DNA of 10,082 nucleotides, from positions 1-10,082 of the forward strand of contig JAFLUQ010000081.1 of the NCBI GenBank assembly GCA_022508735.1, given 5' to 3'. The position numbers and the translations under genes were made by a program. Below the pieces are notes generated by a model. It saw only the letters and a list, made by a program, of their open reading frames with translations. It ran no database searches and had not been told where the DNA came from. How positions within the stretch are numbered: position 1 is the first letter of the stretch; the number at the start of each line of letters is the position of its first letter. This document shows positions 5,255 to 10,082 of the stretch, in pieces. This stretch comes from Oscillospiraceae bacterium (GTDB lineage: Bacteria; Bacillota; Clostridia; UMGS1883).

Positions 5255-7313
5255 GACTCTTTCCGAAATCGTAATCTATGCCCACAAAGCGCAAAATCTT
5301 TTCCGCGGCCCACAGGAATATCTTGTTGAGCACGTATACGCCTATGCAGATGAAGATGCTGAGCAGCACACCCACAAATACACGCGAATATATGGTGGAA
5401 AGATTTGTAAACACGTGGCAGAAGCTGTTCATTATTGAGGCGAACACGATGGCACCGCCCACGCTGAACAGGAAGGAGAACAGCGGAACGCGGCGAACCC
5501 TCGTATAGTAGATAAAGAGCATCAGGCAAGGCCATGCGAAAAGCTCCTTTGTTCTCGGGCGTGCCGGGAATGCGTCGGTTATGGCGCTGCGGAAGGCCTC
5601 CTCAAGGCCGCTGATCGTGTTAACGTTGCCGCTTCGTGTTATATACACCTTTCCGACATACAGGAATACCAGGGCTATCACGATCCAGTATACCTTTATA
5701 TCCGATATAAGCACCTTGCGCATGTCGCCGATAATATCCATATTTTGTTTTTTCATGAATATCAGATAAAATGCGAGCATGGCAAACAAAAGAGGCGCGT
5801 AAAGGCTGAGCTTTATGCCGCGGAAGATCGAGTAGTTAATATAGTAGTCGATACCGCTGAGCAGTGCTCCCTGCACCAGTCCGCAGAGCAGCATAAGCGC
5901 GAGAGCAAGCGCCATGGTTCCAACGATATAGCCGCCGCGGCTTATGTTGGTCTTAAGCTCACTGCCGTGCTCAGAAACAAACATGAATACCGCCGTAAGG
6001 GCAAAACAGGGGGCCAGCAGCGCGAACAGACTGGGGTACAGCTCTATCAGGCTCATAGGCAGCACAAAGGTGGCGGCTACGCCAAGCACGCTGCCGATTA
6101 TCGCCAGGATAGTCAGCGGACGGTATATCCTCTGAGCCAGCCACTCAATCATAGTCAGCAGCATTATCGCCATGAGCACCAGAGCAATGGCGCTTACGAG
6201 GCGGCGGTTGACAGTATAATCGTAATCCAAATAGAAGTTTTTAGTGTCGTAACCCAGGGAGTTTATCTTGGTGATATACTCCTTGACAGCCTTCTGGGTC
6301 AGAACATTTTGCTCCATATGGGTGCCCATAGGATTAATTACCTGAGTCACGGTTATGAAGCGGATGTTTCTGTCAATAGTGGAATTCAGGTGCTGATTGT
6401 AGCGGAACATATATTCGGTCGGGTCACCGCCGGGAATGTAATAGGTCTCATAGGCGCGGATGACCTTGTCGCTGTTATCATTGAATATTGTCTTATAGCC
6501 TATGGGCTTCTCATTGCTGAGCTGATCGGGGTTTTCGTTGACCACAAGCACGAGATTGTTAGCCTGAATGAGCTTGCTTATGCCCTCATAATTGGCCTTG
6601 GCGTCGGTCTCCTTCTTCGGATGGCGGTAGTTATCGTCACGGACGCTCAGGTATTTCACGCCGTATTCCTTTATGAGTCTGTCGTACTCGTCGATATAGC
6701 CCTGAACCGCATAGTTTTTCACCTTGGAGTCGAGGGAAATGTCGAAGCCCTTGTCATGGAGGTACTTCAGATCGCTCTCGTTATAGCCTACGCTTATCTG
6801 ATAGGTGTAGGGCGTGCCGTCATAGAGCACGTACATATCCGCACCCTCGGCGGTAACCATATAATCGTACTCATCGTCAGCGTATTTAAGCGGTATCCAC
6901 TGAGCAAGAAGAGCCTTGCTGGCGTCACGCTTGGTTATCAGAATATAGCTGTCGTTAGTGATGTCAGGAAGGTCACGAAGCTGAGCTATCATTTCTTCGT
7001 TTTCCTCCTCGTACTTGTGCAGCAGCACATTATACTTGAGGCAGGTCACCGTACCGCTGCTTATGAGGGAGTTAAGATCCTCCTCCTGCACAGTCACGGT
7101 ATTTACTCCAAGCTTCCTGTATTCGTCGAGCTGCTCGTCCAAATCCTTGGCGGAGAGCTTCATCTTAATATCGTTGTACAGCAGGGAAACCACAACGCTC
7201 TTATTGCGACTCTCGTTGCTGACGCGGGTAAAGACTGTTGGCAGCAGTGCGAGAATAAGCGCCGCCGCCAGAATTATCTTTACTAAAGAATAGATTTTTG
7301 CCTTACCTTTCAT
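5247..7313 (-). CDS. DUF5693 family polytopic membrane protein
   Basis: A 688-residue membrane protein that I place in DUF5693, a Firmicutes family of unknown biochemical function. One membrane helix near the N-terminus (about 11-29) is followed by a soluble domain of roughly 340 residues, predicted outside the cell, and then about nine hydrophobic segments between about 371 and 668. The soluble part alternates hydrophobic strands and charged helices (for example LGVNTVTVQEED and YGVKYLSVRDD), which suggests an alpha/beta fold; no catalytic motif is recognised. An in-frame ATG at 7355 is possible but has no ribosome binding site. The ATG at 7313 has GGAGG five bases upstream, so it is preferred. 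The gene follows murJ by 46 bp and overlaps the kinase gene by 8 bp. The murJ neighbourhood suggests a role in envelope polymer assembly or export (inference). Confidence 0.82.
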   Translation of the reverse strand: MKGKAKIYSLVKIILAAALILALLPTVFTRVSNESRNKSVVVSLLYNDIKMKLSAKDLDEQLDEYRKLGVNTVTVQEEDLNSLISSGTVTCLKYNVLLHKYEEENEEMIAQLRDLPDITNDSYILITKRDASKALLAQWIPLKYADDEYDYMVTAEGADMYVLYDGTPYTYQISVGYNESDLKYLHDKGFDISLDSKVKNYAVQGYIDEYDRLIKEYGVKYLSVRDDNYRHPKKETDAKANYEGISKLIQANNLVLVVNENPDQLSNEKPIGYKTIFNDNSDKVIRAYETYYIPGGDPTEYMFRYNQHLNSTIDRNIRFITVTQVINPMGTHMEQNVLTQKAVKEYITKINSLGYDTKNFYLDYDYTVNRRLVSAIALVLMAIMLLTMIEWLAQRIYRPLTILAIIGSVLGVAATFVLPMSLIELYPSLFALLAPCFALTAVFMFVSEHGSELKTNISRGGYIVGTMALALALMLLCGLVQGALLSGIDYYINYSIFRGIKLSLYAPLLFAMLAFYLIFMKKQNMDIIGDMRKVLISDIKVYWIVIALVFLYVGKVYITRSGNVNTISGLEEAFRSAITDAFPARPRTKELFAWPCLMLFIYYTRVRRVPLFSFLFSVGGAIVFASIMNSFCHVFTNLSTIYSRVFVGVLLSIFICIGVYVLNKIFLWAAEKILRFVGIDYDFGKSHE

Positions 7314-7359
7314 TTTAACCTCCGTTCCGCCGCTATGCGGCATAGACCATAACATGGCG

Positions 7360-8895
7360 TTAATTTTCCTTCTGCGACTTCCCTGCTTCGGGGCGGGCTA
7401 AGATATCCTTTACCACTCCGAGGGCAAGCATTGCAATAGCGTATACCGTGCCGCAAACCAACAGCGGCCCCAAAAATACCAGCTTGTTTGCTATAGCCGC
7501 GTCAAAGATCGCCGGTTTAACAGCTGTTATTCCAGGTGCGGCCAGCTTCATTATGAAATACGCTGCCAGCGCCAGCGCGCCCGAAAGCAGAACCTTGCCG
7601 AGCCTGATAAGCTGTACTTTATCGAGATAGTTTCCGATCGTCTTCTTCATAGCCAAGGCCACATTTACAGCATATATGGTGAACAGCACGGTCGTCGCTG
7701 TAACAACGGCCTCTACGCCGAGTCTCATGCCTAATGTCACATTGTATATCAGCTTCATAGCTACTACAGCTATTGTGCCTATAACCGTGTATTTATATTT
7801 TGCGTCAAGATACAGCACCTTGTTGAACAGCTCCTGAGCGAGATAGCCCAGTACGCCGAGGGTGTATATCGTAAACAGCATTGCCGTTCTCGCCGTCAGA
7901 TCAGGGGTGAACTCTCCCCTCTCATACACAAGGGCGATGACGTTTTCGCCGAAGCAGCTCACCGTCAGTATAAACGGAACAAAGATGGCAAACATGGTGA
8001 GGATTATATACTGGATAAGCTTTCGCACGTAGTCTGTTTTGCCCTCCTCGTAGTTCTGGCTGATAGAGGGAAAGACCACATTGCTCATTGCCACCACGAA
8101 AACGCTGGCTATGGTTACGAAAAGGTTCGAGGCGTAGGTTATGGTGGTGCTGGCGCCTTCGCTTCCGCTGACGGCGATCTTGTCGAGCAGGAAGCAGGCC
8201 TGAAACATCATGTTTGAGATAAATATGAGCAGCACCTCTTTGTTGCCGCCGAGACCCAGCTTAAGCCCTCCCGAGCCGATGAACATTCGGTAGCCCAGCC
8301 GGTAGAAATTCGGCAGCTGCACCACAATGTGGAGGAACCAGCCTATTGTCGTTACAACGCTGAGGGTGAAGATATCAACACCCGGGAAGAACAGCGCGGC
8401 AATAAGGATAACGTTAAATGGCAGGCTCATCACCGAGGTTATGAAAAACACCCGGTTGTTCTGCAGCACGCCGGAGATGATGTAGGCCAAAACAACAAAG
8501 ATCAGGCTGGGCAGCATAACGTAGGTTATGTTGACCGCCAGCGGGAAGTTCGCCTCGCTGACGCCGGGCACAAGAATTCTCGTGAGAGGCTTGGCAAACA
8601 CTGCCATAACAGCCGCCGCAATGGTCAGAATGACCGCGGAGCCGCGTATAAAGTCAGTGACGAACTTTTTCTGCTCGGCCTCGCCGCTTGCCTTATTCAT
8701 GCGCTTGATGACAAGCGTCTGCATTGCCGTGCCTATACCGGTAAATATAAGATTCACCAATGTAAATATTGTGAAATATATATCCGTAAGCTCAGTGGCG
8801 CCGAAGGTGCGGGCAAAGACCATATCCCGAAAAAACCCCAGCCCCTTCGCGATGAATATACCCATTACGACAAGTATATACGCCGCTCCGTTCAT
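7360..8895 (-). CDS. murJ: Lipid II flippase MurJ (MviN family)
   Basis: A 511-residue integral membrane protein of the MOP superfamily, which flips lipid II across the cytoplasmic membrane for peptidoglycan synthesis. Hydrophobic segments cover nearly the whole length, consistent with the 14 helices of MurJ. The first helices carry the family pattern KGLGFFRD...FARTFGA...TD, with Arg23, Arg29 and Asp38 matching conserved charged positions around the central cavity. Length is normal (about 510-530). An in-frame GTG at 8922 would add nine residues, but it lies only about five bases past the predicted transcription start. The ATG at 8895, with AGGAG ten bases upstream, is preferred. It is the first gene of the seven-gene operon. 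A related Wzx-type flippase is a less likely alternative. Confidence 0.9.
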   Translation of the reverse strand: MNGAAYILVVMGIFIAKGLGFFRDMVFARTFGATELTDIYFTIFTLVNLIFTGIGTAMQTLVIKRMNKASGEAEQKKFVTDFIRGSAVILTIAAAVMAVFAKPLTRILVPGVSEANFPLAVNITYVMLPSLIFVVLAYIISGVLQNNRVFFITSVMSLPFNVILIAALFFPGVDIFTLSVVTTIGWFLHIVVQLPNFYRLGYRMFIGSGGLKLGLGGNKEVLLIFISNMMFQACFLLDKIAVSGSEGASTTITYASNLFVTIASVFVVAMSNVVFPSISQNYEEGKTDYVRKLIQYIILTMFAIFVPFILTVSCFGENVIALVYERGEFTPDLTARTAMLFTIYTLGVLGYLAQELFNKVLYLDAKYKYTVIGTIAVVAMKLIYNVTLGMRLGVEAVVTATTVLFTIYAVNVALAMKKTIGNYLDKVQLIRLGKVLLSGALALAAYFIMKLAAPGITAVKPAIFDAAIANKLVFLGPLLVCGTVYAIAMLALGVVKDILARPEAGKSQKEN

Positions 8896-8933
8896 AGTAA
8901 TCTCACTCCTAAGTAAAAACACATATTCAATTT

Positions 8934-8962
8934 ATTATACATCATTTTGCGCCTGTAGTCAA
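8934..8962 (-). promoter_or_regulatory. Sigma-A promoter of the murJ operon
   Basis: Minus-strand TTGACT (8957-8962) and TATAAT (8934-8939) are separated by exactly 17 bp. Predicted transcription starts near 8927, about 30 nt before the murJ ATG. No other promoter of similar quality was noticed inside the operon, so this one may serve all seven genes. Confidence 0.85.
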
Positions 8963-8997
8963 TTCTTTTTTTGCAGAAAATAATAAACTTTTGGTAA

Positions 8998-9026
8998 TTG
9001 ACAAGCCAATGCTATAGCTATATAAT
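8998..9026 (+). promoter_or_regulatory. Perfect-consensus sigma-A promoter of the GH43 gene
   Basis: TTGACA (8998-9003) and TATAAT (9021-9026) are both exact consensus hexamers with the optimal 17-bp spacing. The start site should be near 9033, giving a leader of only about 25 nt that holds the GGGAG ribosome binding site (9046-9050). The A/T-rich stretch 8961-8997 between this promoter and the divergent murJ promoter could serve as an UP element for either. Confidence 0.88.
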
Positions 9027-9034
9027 ATATTATA
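9011..9034. repeat. Palindromes overlapping the GH43 -10 and start site
   Basis: GCTATAGC (9011-9018) is a perfect 8-bp palindrome in the promoter spacer. TATAATATATTATA (9021-9034) is a perfect 14-bp palindrome covering the -10 box and the predicted start site. They may form an operator, although A/T-rich palindromes can arise by chance around a -10 box. The reverse copy of TATAAT lacks a -35 partner on the minus strand. Confidence 0.55.
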
Positions 9035-9057
9035 GGAAAGTTTAAGGGAGTGAGAAA

Positions 9058-10082
9058 ATGAAAAAAATCTATTTTATTTTAGCGGCACTAATGCTGCTGG
9101 CCTTCCCTGCTTCGGCCTCGAATCCGGAGATAACAGAGACTGAGCCGGGAGCGGGCGTCTACTGCGGAGACCCGGCGGCAACTGTGGTAGATACCGACGG
9201 CGACGGAGAGGGCGACACAGTTTATCTCTACGTCGGTCAGGACGACTCCACCAGCGGCTATTACCGAATGCCGCGCTATCTCTGCTATTCCAGCACCGAC
9301 ATGGTTAACTGGAAGTACGAGGGCAGCCCCATGAGCGCCAATGATTTCACCGGCTGGGGCGGGACCGATGAGTCCTGGGCCGGGCAGGTAATCGAGTATA
9401 ACGGCAAATTCTATTATTATATGTGCAAGAACGCCAGCGGAATCTCCGTGGGCGTAGCCGACAGCCCGACCGGGCCCTTCACCGCACTTGAGGGAGGGCC
9501 GCTGGTGTGGCGCGAGCTGACAGACGGCAGCGTGTGGCAGCGCACCATAGACCCCACCGTGTGGATAGAAACCGACGAGAACGGCGTGGAGCACCGCTAT
9601 CTTGGCTACGGCAACGGAAATATATATTTGGCCGAGCTTAACGAGGACATGACCTCTATCATGGATATTGACGGCAGCGGCGACCTTAATAAAGGCGATA
9701 TAAAGGAGCTCATAGTTGAGGGCTGGCCCAGCGGCATCGGCTTCACCGAGGCCCCGTGGATATACCGACGCCCCGGTGACAGCCGCTACTATCTGTTTTT
9801 TGCCAGCCGCTGGCGCGAGGAGCTGAGCTATGCCACGGCCGATAATATCTGGGGGCCGTATCAATACGGCGGCACTGTCATGGCCGTGGGTGCCTCCAGC
9901 AATACCAACCATCCGGCGGTAATTGATTTTAAAGGCGAGACCTACATCATATATCACACCGGCGCAAGGGAGCGCGGCTCGGGCTACAGCCGCAGCGTGT
10001 GTATAGACCGCCTGCATTTTGACGAAAACGGCGAGGTAGCCCAGCTTGAGGAGAGCAGCATCGGCCTTGACGGCACGGCCTC
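9058..10082 (+). CDS. Secreted GH43 glycoside hydrolase, 3' end cut by window
   Basis: The first 341 residues of a family 43 five-bladed beta-propeller glycosidase, a family of beta-xylosidases, arabinofuranosidases and arabinanases acting on hemicellulose or pectin. Residues 1-20 form a Sec signal peptide (KK, hydrophobic core, ASA before Ser21). Catalytic residues are placed by motif: base Asp38 in CGDP, pKa-modulating Asp165 in TIDPTVW, and acid Glu231 in GFTEAPW. His285 in TNHPAVIDFKG is the conserved propeller histidine. Late segments (IIYHTGA...GYSRSVCIDRL) match GH43 enzymes that often carry carbohydrate-binding modules, so the missing C-terminus may hold one. Two calcium-loop-like insertions occur at 45-53 and 203-214. 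Start: ATG at 9058 with GGGAG seven bases upstream. The gene is divergent from the murJ operon and has no functional link to it. The exact substrate cannot be read from the sequence. Confidence 0.92.
   Translation, partial: MKKIYFILAALMLLAFPASASNPEITETEPGAGVYCGDPAATVVDTDGDGEGDTVYLYVGQDDSTSGYYRMPRYLCYSSTDMVNWKYEGSPMSANDFTGWGGTDESWAGQVIEYNGKFYYYMCKNASGISVGVADSPTGPFTALEGGPLVWRELTDGSVWQRTIDPTVWIETDENGVEHRYLGYGNGNIYLAELNEDMTSIMDIDGSGDLNKGDIKELIVEGWPSGIGFTEAPWIYRRPGDSRYYLFFASRWREELSYATADNIWGPYQYGGTVMAVGASSNTNHPAVIDFKGETYIIYHTGARERGSGYSRSVCIDRLHFDENGEVAQLEESSIGLDGTA

Noticed and set aside
5745..7286. A 513-codon open frame on the plus strand opposite the DUF5693 gene
   Set aside because: The composition is antisense-like, there is no convincing start signal, and the opposite strand holds a coherent membrane protein in a tight operon.
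7329..7341. Small hairpin GCCGC-TAT-GCGGC between murJ and the DUF5693 gene
   Set aside because: Five base pairs with a three-base loop and no T-run; too small to call a terminator, and close to the ribosome binding site only by proximity.
9664..9699. Dockerin domain in the GH43 protein
   Set aside because: Only a single EF-hand-like loop is present in the middle of the catalytic propeller. A dockerin needs two such repeats, usually at a terminus, and the C-terminus is outside the window.
9088..10017. A 309-codon open frame on the minus strand opposite the GH43 gene
   Set aside because: Alanine/glycine-rich mirror translation with no domain. The plus strand has a promoter, ribosome binding site, signal peptide and GH43 catalytic motifs.

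Overview
The window looks like a chromosomal segment of an anaerobic, gut- or rumen-type member of the Clostridia, probably of the Ruminococcus/Oscillospiraceae kind. The clues are a Firmicutes-specific ricT (yaaT) gene beside holB, a DUF5693 membrane protein, strong AGGAGG-type ribosome binding sites, near-consensus sigma-A promoters, an NADP-type glutamate dehydrogenase of the ammonia-assimilating kind, and a secreted GH43 plant-polysaccharide hydrolase. Genus is inference. No rRNA, tRNA, insertion sequence, CRISPR array or phage gene was seen.

Layout. Positions 1-1141 (minus) carry most of gdhA, cut off at its 3' end by the window edge. Positions 1142-1296 hold its promoter, an extended -10 with a good -35, spanned by a perfect 12-bp inverted repeat. 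Positions 1297-8895 (minus) are one compact seven-gene run. In transcription order it is murJ, a DUF5693 membrane protein, a shikimate-kinase-like P-loop kinase, holB, ricT, a D-2-hydroxyacid dehydrogenase and a HAD phosphatase. Except for a 46-bp gap after murJ, neighbouring genes overlap or lie 3 bp apart, so translational coupling is likely. A single promoter (TTGACT-17-TATAAT) lies upstream of murJ. Positions 8896-9057 are a divergent control region. Position 9058 to the right edge (plus) is a 5'-complete, 3'-truncated GH43 glycosidase with a signal peptide, driven by a perfect-consensus promoter.

Functionally the operon mixes cell-envelope assembly (MurJ lipid II flippase and the DUF5693 protein), replication (clamp-loader delta prime), RNA-processing or sporulation regulation (RicT) and small-molecule metabolism (kinase, hydroxyacid dehydrogenase, phosphatase). 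The core holB-ricT pair is a known Firmicutes arrangement. The flanking genes are less standard, notably an AroK-like kinase next to holB, where thymidylate kinase often sits. gdhA and the glycosidase are separate units.

No clearly new multi-gene system is visible. The best leads are the AroK-like kinase that lacks one shikimate-contacting arginine, the two operator-like palindromic promoters, a 30-nt hairpin inside holB, and DxDxDG/EF-hand-like loops inserted in the GH43 domain.
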